Assembly: GCA_022340285.1 (NCBI GenBank)
Contig: JAJDOG010000076.1
Span: 1 to 33,591 of the forward strand
Reading direction: 5' to 3'
DNA length: 33,591 nt
Source of the DNA: Betaproteobacteria bacterium
GTDB lineage: Bacteria; Pseudomonadota; Gammaproteobacteria; Burkholderiales; SG8-39
Shown: positions 21,987 through 30,891 of the stretch, one piece after another
Numbering within the stretch: position 1 is the stretch's first letter
Layout of the letters: each line of letters begins with the position of its first letter
Made by a program: the position numbers and the translations under genes
The notes under the pieces: model-generated
Database searches by the model: none
What the model was told of the DNA's origin: nothing
The model's input: the letters and a program-made list of their open reading frames with translations, nothing else

Positions 21987-23072
21987 ATGGAACGCCGCAG
22001 ATTCATTGCTGGTGGAGCGCTCGCGGCGAGCGGCGCGGCAGCAGCGCTGCAGGCACCGTACGTCATCGCGCAGCCGAAGGTCAAATGGCGCATGGTCACG
22101 ACGTGGACCCCGGCGTTGAACGTGATGCAGGGCTCCGCCCAGCTTCTGGCGAAGCGCGTGGAGCTAATGAGCGGCGGTCGTTTCACCATCGAGGTGTTCC
22201 CGGCGGGGCAGCTGATGAAGCCGCTCGATTGCTTCGACGAGGCCGGCAAAGGCACGGTCGAGGCCTTTATGGCCGCCTCGTACTACTGGGCGAAGAAGGA
22301 ACCCGCACTGCAATGGTTCTGTGCGGTGCCGTTCGGAATGAACCCCGAGGGCATGGCAAGCTGGTACTACCACGGCGGCGGCCTCAAGCTCTGGGAAGAG
22401 AGCTATGCCGCGTTCGGCCTTGTGCCGCGCCCTGGTCCGTCCACGGGTCCCCAGATGGCCGGGTGGTTCAGGAAGCAGATCAACTCGGTGGAAGACCTGA
22501 AGGGGCTGCGAATGCGCATTCCGGGCCTCGGCGGACGAGTGATGAGCCAGGTCGGCGTGACTGTGGTGCTCACGCCGGGCGGCCAGATCTACGGCGCGCT
22601 CGAGCGCGGCGTCATCGACGCCTCTGAGTGGGTCGGCCCGCACGATGACCTGAAGCTCGGCCTGCAGAACACGGCCCGTTACTACTACTACCCGGGCTGG
22701 CACGAGCCCGGGACGACGCTCGAGTTTGCGTTCAACAAGAAGGCGTACGAGGCGTTGCCCGCCGAGTTGAGGCAGATCCTGGACGATGCCGCGGCGGCGG
22801 TGTCGGTGTTCGGCCTGTCCGAGTACGAAGCGGCGAACGCGACCGCGCTTGCGAAGCTCAAGAGCGATTACCAGGGCAAAGTGGAAATCGTTCAGCTGCC
22901 GGTGCCGGTGCTGCAGGGCCTGCGCAAGCTGTCGGCCGAGGTGGTCAAGGAGGAATCGGAGAAAACAGCGCAGGCAAAGCGCGTGTACGCCTCCTTCACC
23001 GAGTTTCAGGCACGGCTCGGCGGGTGGCGACGCGTCTCCGAGGCCGCCTATCACGAGCTGGTTGCGGTGTAG
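21987..23072 (+). CDS. TRAP-type solute-binding protein (DctP family), orphan
   Basis: 361 residues. The N-terminus MERRRFIAGGALAASGAAAA looks like a Tat or Tat-like signal peptide, so the protein is periplasmic. The body has DctP landmarks: KWRMVTTWTPALNVMQGSAQ, RFTIEVFPAGQL, the KQINSVEDLKGLRMRIPGLG segment with the family's solute-carboxylate Arg, and GVIDASEWVGPHDD. This branch binds carboxylates or mannitol/chloroaromatic-type ligands. A TRAP system needs DctQ and DctM membrane subunits, and none is present here. AGGAGGAG precedes the ATG. The next gene is another solute-binding protein, and the following one is a sensor kinase, so a sensory role is plausible. Confidence 0.9.
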   Translation: MERRRFIAGGALAASGAAAALQAPYVIAQPKVKWRMVTTWTPALNVMQGSAQLLAKRVELMSGGRFTIEVFPAGQLMKPLDCFDEAGKGTVEAFMAASYYWAKKEPALQWFCAVPFGMNPEGMASWYYHGGGLKLWEESYAAFGLVPRPGPSTGPQMAGWFRKQINSVEDLKGLRMRIPGLGGRVMSQVGVTVVLTPGGQIYGALERGVIDASEWVGPHDDLKLGLQNTARYYYYPGWHEPGTTLEFAFNKKAYEALPAELRQILDDAAAAVSVFGLSEYEAANATALAKLKSDYQGKVEIVQLPVPVLQGLRKLSAEVVKEESEKTAQAKRVYASFTEFQARLGGWRRVSEAAYHELVAV

Positions 23073-23082
23073 CGAAGCGCGC

Positions 23083-24084
23083 GTGCGCGGACTCCCGGCA
23101 TCTCGAACGAGCGCGTGCCGCTGGGCTGCCCTTGCACTGGCAGGCGCGCTCCTCGGCTCGGCGGCGTTTGGCGCCGAGACGCAAACCGCGCCCAAGCCTT
23201 ATCGAATCGGCGTCGTGACCGAGGCATGGGCGGCCAATCACCCCACCGTGCTCGGGCTGAAAGCCGGATTGCACGAGCTGGGGCTCGAGGAAGGCCGTGA
23301 TGTCGCGTTCGACGTCCGCTTTGCCCAGGGCGACCCGGAGGCGACGCCCGCCGCGGCCAAAGCGCTGGTGGAGTCGGGCGTGGATCTTCTGTTCTCCACC
23401 GGGGTGGCGAGCACGCTCGCGGCGAAAGCGGCAACGGACAAGTTGCCGATCGTCTTCGCGCAGGTCAACGATCCGAAGGCGGCCGGCATCGTCAGCGAAC
23501 TCGCGCGTCCGGGAAGAAATGTGACGGGCATTTCGACCCTGGCGACCGAGCTGACGCCGAAGCGGCTCGAGATGCTCAAGACGCTGCAGCCACAAGCCCG
23601 ACGCGTGTGGTTCGTCTATGCACGCGGCGATGTCACGGCCGATGCGGCGCTCGCGAGACTGCGTGACGCGGCACCGCTGTTCGGGGTCGAAGTCGTTTCG
23701 CGGCAAGTCGGGACGCCCAAAGATGTGGCGGAGATTGGCCACGAGCTCCGACCCGGGGATATGCTGCTGGCGGCCGATATGGACTCTTTAGATGTTCCAG
23801 TCGCGCTTCTCAAGCTCTCGCTTGCCGAGCGCGTTCCGGCAGTCTTCTCCTCGTCGTTCTGGGTCGGCTACGGCGGACTCGTGTCCTATGGGCCGGACTA
23901 CTTCGCGCAGGGCACGCAAGCTGCCAGGTTGGTGGCGAAAATCATCGGCGGGGCGCGGGCAGGCCAGCTGCCGGTGGAAGGCGTCGACGTCATCGATCTC
24001 GCCGTAAACTTGCAGACCGCCTCGCTCTTGGATGTCAGCGTGCCGCGGAAGGTCCTGCTTCGCGCCGACACGATCCGCAGATGA
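23083..24084 (+). CDS. ABC-type substrate-binding protein (ABC_sub_bind family), orphan
   Basis: 333 residues from GTG 23083; upstream the same frame is the shadow of the TRAP gene. A signal peptide is visible ([19 protein letters not shown]). The mature part follows the type I periplasmic fold of the ABC_sub_bind/COG2984 family: [60 protein letters not shown] and [10 protein letters not shown]. No ABC permease or ATPase gene is nearby. The stop codon overlaps the start of the hybrid kinase gene by four bases (ATGA), which implies translational coupling. I infer that this protein, and perhaps the TRAP-type protein, presents ligand to the kinase's periplasmic sensor domain. Confidence 0.88.
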   Translation: MRGLPASRTSACRWAALALAGALLGSAAFGAETQTAPKPYRIGVVTEAWAANHPTVLGLKAGLHELGLEEGRDVAFDVRFAQGDPEATPAAAKALVESGVDLLFSTGVASTLAAKAATDKLPIVFAQVNDPKAAGIVSELARPGRNVTGISTLATELTPKRLEMLKTLQPQARRVWFVYARGDVTADAALARLRDAAPLFGVEVVSRQVGTPKDVAEIGHELRPGDMLLAADMDSLDVPVALLKLSLAERVPAVFSSSFWVGYGGLVSYGPDYFAQGTQAARLVAKIIGGARAGQLPVEGVDVIDLAVNLQTASLLDVSVPRKVLLRADTIRR

Positions 24085-27000
24085 GCGCGCCGCAACCTCG
24101 AGGCCGGCTGTTTAGGAAGTACGTCGTTGTCCTGCTCCTGCTGGTCGGTGGAGTACTGATCGCGAGCAGTCTCGTCGAACTGTACTTCGCCTACCAGGAG
24201 ACCCAGAACTCGCTCACGCTAGTGGCGCGCGAAAAGGCGCGGGCCGCGGCGCAGCGCATCGAGCGGTTCGTGTTGGACATCGAGAGCGGGGTTCGTGCAA
24301 CGACCCGCGTCGACGCCGACGATCCTGCTGTGGCGCCGCCCCGCGGTCTCGGTGTCGGCTACCGCCAGGCGCTGGCCAGCGCGCTTGCCGAGCAGCGCGA
24401 GCTTGCCTTTCTGCGGTTGCTGCGGGCCGAGCGGGCGATCACGGAGATCAGGCACCTCGACGTCGGTGGCAAGGAGCAGCTCCGTGTCGCGCGCGTGGCG
24501 CTTGACGCAGTCGGCAGTGGCAAGGACTTCTCGGGTTCGCCGGCATTCATCGCCGCGCAGTCCGGGAAGACCTACTTCAGTCCAGTGTCCCTGCGCAACG
24601 GTGCCGAGCCCTACATGACCATCGCCGTGCCCTCGGGCGAGTACGCGATCGAGGTGACGGTGGCCGAGGTGAATCTGCGCGCCGTCTGGGATGTGATCTC
24701 ACGCATCAAGGTCGGCCGGGCCGGATATGCGTATGTCGTCGACTCGGTCGGGCGGCTGGTCGCGGCGCCGGACGCGACCCTGGTGCAAGACCGGCGCGAT
24801 CTCTCCTCGTTGCCCCAGGTGCAGGCCGGGCTCGCGGGCGGCGCGGTCGCTCCCTCGCAGGGAGTGTCGCAGGAAGCGGTGACGATCGGTGCGGGGCTGG
24901 CGGGCGGTGAAGTCCTATCCGCGTATGCACCCATCGGGCCGCTGCAGTGGGTGGTCTTCACCGAACAGCCGCTCGACGAGGCGTTCGCGCCGCTCCAGGC
25001 GACGATCTACCGCAGCATGGTTATCCTTGCGTTGGGATTGCTCGCGTCGATCCTCGCAAGCGTTCTGCTCGCGCGCCAACTCGTTGCGCCGATCCGGCGG
25101 CTGCGTGAGGGCGCCGCGCGCATCGGGGCGGGGGACCTGGGGCACCGCATCGACGTTCGGACCGGAGACGAGATCCAGGCGCTCGGCGAGGAGTTCAACC
25201 GGACGGCGGCGCAGTTGCAGGAGTCCTACCTGCGGCTCGAGGACAAGGTCGAAGCGCGCACCCGCGAGCTTGCCGAGGCGAACCGGGACCTGACCGAGAC
25301 GGTGGCGCAGCAGACCGCGGCCAGCGAGATCCTGCGGCTCATCTCCAATTCGCGCACCGACGCCCAGCCGGTGTTCGAGCTGATCGCTCGTCACGCAACC
25401 CGGCTGTGCGGCGCGACGTTCTCGATCGTGTACCGGTTCGACGGCAAGCTCATCCACATCGTGGCGCACGATAACCTGACGCCCACGGCGCTGGAGGAGC
25501 TCAAGCGAAGTTATCCGCTGCCGCCGAGCGACGAAAGCTTCGTGGCCCGCGGGATACTCGAGCGGTCGGTCGTTCACGTCAGCGACGTCGATGCGGAGTC
25601 CGATGTTCCGGCAGCCTCCGCCCGCATCGCCAGCGCGCTCGGGTTCCGGGCGATCCTGTCCGTCCCCATGCAGCGGGGCTCCGAGCCGCTGGGTGCGATT
25701 GCCGTGCTTCGCGACACGGCGGGGGCGTTCTCCCCGAAGCAGATCGAGCTTCTCCAGGTCTTTGCGGAAAAGGCCGCCATCGCGCTCGAGAATGCCAGAA
25801 CCTTCCAGGAGCTGGAGCTCCGAAGGAACGAGCTCCAGCGCTCGGTCGGCGAGTTGCAAGCGCTCGGCGAGGTGAGCCGGGCGGTAGGCTCGACGCTCGA
25901 TCTGCAAACCGTGCTCGCCACGATCGTGACTCATGCCGTACAGATGTCGAATGCCGACGCGGGGACGATTTACACGTTCGACGACGCTGCTGGGGTGTTC
26001 GTGCCGCGCGCAAACTACGGCCTCGGCGAGGAGCACATCGAGGCGCTACGCGGCGCGCGCATCGGCGCCGCGGATACTGTGGTCGGGCAGGCCGCGACGC
26101 AGCGGCGTGCGGTCCAGATTCCCGACATCGATACCGTTCCGATGGCGGCCAACGTGAAGACGCTGCTGATGCAGGCAGGCTTTCGGGCCCTGCTCGCGAT
26201 TCCACTCCTGCACGGCGAGCAGGCGGTCGGCGCGCTCGTCGTGAGGCGATTCGCTGCCGGCGAGTATTCTCCCTCCGTGGTCCGGTTGCTCGAGGCTTTC
26301 GCCGCCCAGTCGGTGCTCGCGGTGCGCAACGCGCGGTTCTTCGACGAGATCCAGCGCCAGAAGCAGTATTTCGAAGCGCTGGTGGCCGCCTCACCGGTGG
26401 CGATTGCGACGATCGACCGTGGCGGGCGCATCATGTCGTGGAACCCGGCAGCCGAGCGGCTATACGGTTGGACGGCCGGAGAGGCGCTGGGGTCCAATCT
26501 CGATGATCTGGTCGCCGCCAATTCGACGGAGGTGCGCGCCGAGGCCGAGGAATACTCGCGGCAAGTCCTGTCGGGCGGCCGGGTCGAGGCGGTGACGCGT
26601 CGGACCCGCAAGGACGGGAGCCTCATGGATGTCGAGTTTGCTGCCGTACCCGTGATCGTGGATGGGGACGAGGTCGGCGTCGTCGCCATCTACCACGACA
26701 TCACCGAGCTTCTCCAGGCGCGGCGGGACGCCGAGGCCGCGAGCCAGGCCAAGAGCGCGTTTCTCGCGACGATGAGCCATGAGCTGCGCACTCCGTTGAA
26801 CGCCATCATCGGATTGTCCGAAATGCTCGGCCAGCACACACAACGGTTCGGGACCGAGAAGGCGGCCGAACCCCTCGGGCGCATTCTGCGGGCCGGACGG
26901 CACCTGCTCAATCTCATCAACGACCTGCTCGACCTTTCCAAGATCGAGGCGGGCAAGCTGGAGCTCGTCCCAGAGCGGTTTGAGGTAGCAACGCTCGTGG

Positions 27001-28256
27001 ACGAGGTCATGGAGACCGCACGGCCGCTCGCCGACAAGAACCGGAACGTGCTTGCCGGAAGGGTCGCACCCAGCGTGGCTCTGCTGCACACGGACCGCAA
27101 GCGGCTGATGCAGATCCTCTTGAACCTGCTGTCGAACGCATGCAAGTTTACGCAGGACGGCCGTGTGGAGCTCGCGGTAAGCATGTGCGGCGGTTCCGAC
27201 GGAAACTGGATGGAATTCGTCGTCACCGACACGGGAATCGGGATCACCGAAGAGCAGCTGTCGCGGCTCTTCAAGGACTTCACGCAGGCCGATGCGACCA
27301 CGCAGCAGAAGTTCGGGGGCACCGGCCTCGGCCTGGCCGTCAGCCGCAGACTGTGCCGCATGATGGGCGGGGACCTAATCGTTACCAGCGAGGCTGGAAA
27401 GGGCTCGGCATTCACGGCGCGGCTGCCGGTGGACGTCAAGGTCGCGGTGCTCGAAGAAGCGGCCAAGCCCATCGAAGCGCGCATTCTGGAGCCGTCTCCG
27501 GCCGAGCGCCCACGCGACGTCGTGCTCGTCATCGACGACGACCGGACTGCGCGGGAACTGATCACGAGCTACCTCGAGGAACAGCGGATTCCCGTCGTGG
27601 CGGCGACAGGCGGCATCGAAGGCCTGCGCAAGGCGCGTGAGCTGCGCCCCGCCGCGATCGCCCTCGACGTGCTGATGTCCGACTTGAGCGGCTGGGACGT
27701 ACTCGCCGCGCTCAAGAGCGACCCCGAGCTCGCATCCGTGCCGGTGATCGTGACGACCATCGTCGACGAGCCGAACAAGGGCATGGCGCTCGGTGCGGCG
27801 GATTACCTCACGAAACCGATCGACCGGGAGCGCCTGCTGCGGAGCCTCGCGCGGTACGTCACGGCCGGTCGTCCCACGCGCGTCCTGATCGTCGAAGACG
27901 ATCCGGCACAATGCGAGTTCATGCGCACGGCGCTCGAGGCAGCCGGCTACGTGGTGGACGAGGCCGAGGACGGTCACGCCGGGCTCGCGCGGCTGCGAGC
28001 GAATACTCCGAATGTGATCGTGCTCGATCTGATGATGCCGCGGATGGACGGCTTCGAATTCGCCGCTGCGCTCCGCCAGGATGCGAACTGGCGACGGCTG
28101 CCGGTGATCATCGTGACCGCCATGGATCTGACATCTGAAGACCGCCGGCGCCTCCAGGTGAACGCGACGCGGATCCTGCGCAAGCAGGAGTTCGAGCCGT
28201 CCGAGCTCGTCGACCAGCTGCGCGCGTCGATCGCCACGGCGCATGCGGCGGCCTAG
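24081..28256 (+). CDS. Large hybrid sensor kinase: Cache-HAMP-GAF-GAF-PAS-HisKA-HATPase-REC-REC
   Basis: 1391 residues. TM1 is at about 14-36 and TM2 at about 311-331; between them lies a periplasmic double-Cache-like domain (about 45-295). Then come HAMP (332-384), a coiled coil, GAF1 (about 428-572), GAF2 (605-752) and PAS (762-880). HisKA has H900 ([13 protein letters not shown]). HATPase_c has N1019 (LLSNACKF), DTGIG and GGTGLGL. Receiver 1 (about 1147-1262) has D1196 and K1245. Receiver 2 (about 1267-1382) has D1316, but RKQ (K1368) replaces the usual KP motif. Receiver 1 has [10 protein letters not shown], losing the conserved Pro after the acceptor. It integrates a periplasmic ligand with cytosolic small-molecule signals. 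The gene overlaps the binding-protein stop by four bases, and its single-domain regulator follows. Confidence 0.93.
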   Translation: MSAPQPRGRLFRKYVVVLLLLVGGVLIASSLVELYFAYQETQNSLTLVAREKARAAAQRIERFVLDIESGVRATTRVDADDPAVAPPRGLGVGYRQALASALAEQRELAFLRLLRAERAITEIRHLDVGGKEQLRVARVALDAVGSGKDFSGSPAFIAAQSGKTYFSPVSLRNGAEPYMTIAVPSGEYAIEVTVAEVNLRAVWDVISRIKVGRAGYAYVVDSVGRLVAAPDATLVQDRRDLSSLPQVQAGLAGGAVAPSQGVSQEAVTIGAGLAGGEVLSAYAPIGPLQWVVFTEQPLDEAFAPLQATIYRSMVILALGLLASILASVLLARQLVAPIRRLREGAARIGAGDLGHRIDVRTGDEIQALGEEFNRTAAQLQESYLRLEDKVEARTRELAEANRDLTETVAQQTAASEILRLISNSRTDAQPVFELIARHATRLCGATFSIVYRFDGKLIHIVAHDNLTPTALEELKRSYPLPPSDESFVARGILERSVVHVSDVDAESDVPAASARIASALGFRAILSVPMQRGSEPLGAIAVLRDTAGAFSPKQIELLQVFAEKAAIALENARTFQELELRRNELQRSVGELQALGEVSRAVGSTLDLQTVLATIVTHAVQMSNADAGTIYTFDDAAGVFVPRANYGLGEEHIEALRGARIGAADTVVGQAATQRRAVQIPDIDTVPMAANVKTLLMQAGFRALLAIPLLHGEQAVGALVVRRFAAGEYSPSVVRLLEAFAAQSVLAVRNARFFDEIQRQKQYFEALVAASPVAIATIDRGGRIMSWNPAAERLYGWTAGEALGSNLDDLVAANSTEVRAEAEEYSRQVLSGGRVEAVTRRTRKDGSLMDVEFAAVPVIVDGDEVGVVAIYHDITELLQARRDAEAASQAKSAFLATMSHELRTPLNAIIGLSEMLGQHTQRFGTEKAAEPLGRILRAGRHLLNLINDLLDLSKIEAGKLELVPERFEVATLVDEVMETARPLADKNRNVLAGRVAPSVALLHTDRKRLMQILLNLLSNACKFTQDGRVELAVSMCGGSDGNWMEFVVTDTGIGITEEQLSRLFKDFTQADATTQQKFGGTGLGLAVSRRLCRMMGGDLIVTSEAGKGSAFTARLPVDVKVAVLEEAAKPIEARILEPSPAERPRDVVLVIDDDRTARELITSYLEEQRIPVVAATGGIEGLRKARELRPAAIALDVLMSDLSGWDVLAALKSDPELASVPVIVTTIVDEPNKGMALGAADYLTKPIDRERLLRSLARYVTAGRPTRVLIVEDDPAQCEFMRTALEAAGYVVDEAEDGHAGLARLRANTPNVIVLDLMMPRMDGFEFAAALRQDANWRRLPVIIVTAMDLTSEDRRRLQVNATRILRKQEFEPSELVDQLRASIATAHAAA

Positions 28257-28266
28257 GAGAGGGGCC

Positions 28267-28638
28267 GTGCCCAGGATCCTTTACGTCGAAGACAACGAGG
28301 ACAACGTCTATATGCTCAAGATGCGGCTCGAGCTCGAGGACGAGTTCGACGTCCTCGTCGCCGGGAACGGGGCCGATGGTGTGGCGCGCGCGGGCGCCGA
28401 GCGGCCCGACCTCATCCTGATGGATCTCAATCTCCCGGTTATCGACGGCTGGGAGGCGACTCGCCGCATCAAGGCAGATGCGCAGACGCGCGAGATTCCG
28501 ATCATCGCGCTCACGGCCCACGCGATGGCCGGCGACCGCGAGAAGGCGCTCGCGGCCGGCTGCAACGATTTCGACACCAAGCCGATCGACCTGGAGCGCC
28601 TGCTCGGAAAGATTCGCACCGTGCTCGCCGGGCGCTGA
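28267..28638 (+). CDS. Single-domain response regulator
   Basis: 123 residues from GTG 28267 (AGGAGAGG upstream); the frame runs on into the kinase shadow before that. A receiver domain only: E8/D9 (YVEDNEDN), phospho-acceptor D53 (LMDLNLPVIDG), Thr in ALTAHA and K105 (FDTKP). It starts 10 bases after the hybrid kinase stop and is certainly in the same operon. It is highly similar along its length to the regulator at 11173-11541 (shared MPRILY.EDNEDN start and AHAM..DR.KALAAGC-type helix). It probably takes phosphate from the kinase or its receivers and delivers it to another target. Confidence 0.92.
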   Translation: MPRILYVEDNEDNVYMLKMRLELEDEFDVLVAGNGADGVARAGAERPDLILMDLNLPVIDGWEATRRIKADAQTREIPIIALTAHAMAGDREKALAAGCNDFDTKPIDLERLLGKIRTVLAGR

Positions 28639-28728
28639 CGGTATCAGGGAGCATGACCCTGCTGGCGAAGGATTCGATACGCCAGACCTGAGGGCATCCA
28701 AGGATCTTCTGGACCAACTGCGCGAGGG

Positions 28729-29955
28729 TCACGACGCATCCCGCAGGGTGAGCGATGCAGGCAACGCCCGCTTCTGGCGAACCAGCAGCCCGACTGCGAG
28801 TAGCACGATAACGGCCAGCACCGCGACGAGGCTGTTCAATGCCGCCCAGCCGACAGTCGCGTAAAGGACTCCCGACGAGAGACTGGCAGTGGCCACGACG
28901 CCGAACACCACAAAATCGTTGAGTCCCTGGATCTTTCCCTGCTCCTCGGGCCGGTGAGCCTCGGCAAGCAGCGAAGTGCCTCCGACGAACATCAGATTCC
29001 ACGCGACGCCCAGGCATACGAGACCTAGCCAGAAGTGACCGGCCGACATGCCCGAGACGTTGACCAGCGCCGTGACGACGTTCAGCGCTGCGCCTGCGCC
29101 GATCACGCGCGCGGCCCCGTAACGCTCGATGAGCCTGCCGGTGAAGAAGCTGGGCACGTACATGGCGAGCACGTGCCATTGGATGACCCAGGCGGCGTCT
29201 TCGAAAGAGAATCCGCAAGCGGTGACCGCGAGCGGCGTCGTCGTCATGACCAGGATCATGGCGCCGAAGCCGATCGCCGCGGACAGTGCCGCGACGACGA
29301 AGACCGGCTGCCGCGCGACAACGCGCAGCGGCCGCCCCGAAGCGGACGACGATTGCTTCTTGATCCGCGCATACCGTCCAGCTTGCAGGACCGATGCGTT
29401 GATAAGACAGAGGCCCGACAACGCGATAAAGCTTCCGGCGAACGCTGCGGGTGTGAACAGGTCGCGCGTATGGGTCGCCAACCACGGGCCCAACAAGGCG
29501 GCCACGACTCCACCCGCCAACAGGTAGGAGATCGCGCGCGCCCTGTGCGCGGGTTCGACGGCATCGCCGGCGGCGAAGCGCAGCCGCTGCCAGACGGCGT
29601 TGTGGATGCCGATTCCTCCGCTCGCGGCCACGAATAGCCAGTAGTCACCGAGGACGACCGCGACCGCGGCGAGCGCGGCCGAGATGGCACCGACGAGCTG
29701 GCCCGCCGAGAATCCCAGTCGCGCGCCGGCACGGGTCGTCAGTTCTGCCGCCGGGATCGTGGCGATCATCGTGGCCAGAAACTGGACGGCGAGGGGCAGG
29801 GTGGCCAGCGCGGGATCCTCCGACAAGAGAGAGCCGGTGAGCGCTGTCACAGTCATCATGAGCGTCGACCCCGTCTGCGCGAGCGCGTACGAGGCACCGA
29901 GGACGCCGACCGTCCACCACGTACGGTGATCGGGGCGGGGCGGCTGGGTGGGCAT
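28729..29955 (-). CDS. MFS transporter
   Basis: 408 residues from ATG 29955 (GAGGG upstream); the frame extends upstream into the peroxiredoxin gene, which argues for the later start. Twelve membrane helices are expected. The first helix is WWTVGVLGASYALAQTGSTL, and a basic central loop (GRYARIKKQSSSASGRPLR) separates the two six-helix halves. A GRLIERYGAARVIGAG loop resembles the MFS motif A in the second half. Substrate not predictable. It begins 17 bases after the peroxiredoxin stop, so the two form an operon, suggesting export of a toxic or oxidised compound, which is inference. Confidence 0.85.
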   Translation of the reverse strand: MPTQPPRPDHRTWWTVGVLGASYALAQTGSTLMMTVTALTGSLLSEDPALATLPLAVQFLATMIATIPAAELTTRAGARLGFSAGQLVGAISAALAAVAVVLGDYWLFVAASGGIGIHNAVWQRLRFAAGDAVEPAHRARAISYLLAGGVVAALLGPWLATHTRDLFTPAAFAGSFIALSGLCLINASVLQAGRYARIKKQSSSASGRPLRVVARQPVFVVAALSAAIGFGAMILVMTTTPLAVTACGFSFEDAAWVIQWHVLAMYVPSFFTGRLIERYGAARVIGAGAALNVVTALVNVSGMSAGHFWLGLVCLGVAWNLMFVGGTSLLAEAHRPEEQGKIQGLNDFVVFGVVATASLSSGVLYATVGWAALNSLVAVLAVIVLLAVGLLVRQKRALPASLTLRDAS

Positions 29956-29972
29956 CGGCGCAGCCCTCGTGA

Positions 29973-30635
29973 TCAGGCGGCGGGTTGCGGGACGTAGCGC
30001 AGATATGGCTTGGGCGCTCGCCATCCCCCGGGGTATTCGCGGCGAGCCTCGTCGTCCGATACGGACGGCACGATGATGACCTCTTCGCCCTCACGCCAGT
30101 TCGCCGGCGTCGCGACCTTGTGTGTGGCGGTCAGCTGACAAGAGACCAGGACGCGCAGCACCTCGTCGAAGTTGCGCCCCGTGCTCATGGGATACGTGAG
30201 CGAGAGCTTGATCCGCTTGTCGGGCCCGATCAGGAACACCGTGCGCACGGTGGCGTTTGCTGCCGCGGTGCGTCCCTCGGACGACTCGCCCGCGTCGGCC
30301 GGAAGCATGCCGTAGAGCTTGGCGACAGCCAGTTCGGTGTCCCCGATCAGCGGATAGTTCACCGCGTGGCGCTGCGTCTCCTCGATGTCTTTCGACCACT
30401 TGGCATGCTCGTCGACGGGGTCCACACTCAGGCCGATGATCTTGCAGTTGCGCTGCTCGAACTCCCCCTTCATGCCGGCGAGGTAGCCGAGCTCCGTGGT
30501 GCAGACCGGCGTGAAGTCCTTGGGGTGCGAAAACAGGATCGCCCAGCTGTCGCCGATCCACTCGTGGAATCTGATCGATCCCTCGGTCGTCGTGGCGACG
30601 AAGTCAGGTGCGATGTCTCCGATACGTAACGTCAT
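29973..30635 (-). CDS. 1-Cys peroxiredoxin (Prx6 type)
   Basis: 220 residues. The AhpC/TSA domain has the peroxidatic cysteine C45 in FTPVCTTE and the usual DFTP..TTELGYLAG context. A Prx6-type C-terminal domain follows (RNFDEVLRVLVSCQL, then TPANWREGEEVIIVPSVSDD and YLRYVPQ). No resolving VCP cysteine motif is present near the C-terminus, which fits the 1-Cys class. It reduces hydrogen peroxide and organic hydroperoxides in the cytosol. CAGGAGGA precedes the ATG. The MFS transporter gene follows on the same transcript. Confidence 0.95.
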   Translation of the reverse strand: MTLRIGDIAPDFVATTTEGSIRFHEWIGDSWAILFSHPKDFTPVCTTELGYLAGMKGEFEQRNCKIIGLSVDPVDEHAKWSKDIEETQRHAVNYPLIGDTELAVAKLYGMLPADAGESSEGRTAAANATVRTVFLIGPDKRIKLSLTYPMSTGRNFDEVLRVLVSCQLTATHKVATPANWREGEEVIIVPSVSDDEARREYPGGWRAPKPYLRYVPQPAA

Positions 30636-30891
30636 TGCCGTGTCCTCCTGGCGCGTTGAAATGGATGTCCACCGAGCGAGCAGTAGGAGAAATCCGGACC
30701 GTCGATCGGTCCGGCCATGCTAGGGAGCGGCGAGCGGAAAGACCTGAAGAAAAGCTTGAGGATTTGCATTGATTTCGTTCAACCTCCAGAATCGGGTTCC
30801 GCTTGCGAGCAGAAGGTAGTGCGCGAAACCGCGCGCCGGCCGGCGGCGAGACGCACCCCTCGGCTCGGCCCGTCAAACCGATAGCATCGCG
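30636..30891. other. Divergent intergenic region
   Basis: 256 bases between the peroxiredoxin (minus) and the winged-helix regulator (plus). It should hold both promoters, and the regulator could act here on the peroxiredoxin operon. I see no clear palindrome, promoter pair or small gene by eye. A short AT-richer stretch lies around 30745-30785. Confidence 0.35.

Noticed and set aside
24915-26036. Minus-strand frame of 373 codons inside the large kinase
   Set aside because: Antisense to the HAMP and GAF domains and without its own motif.
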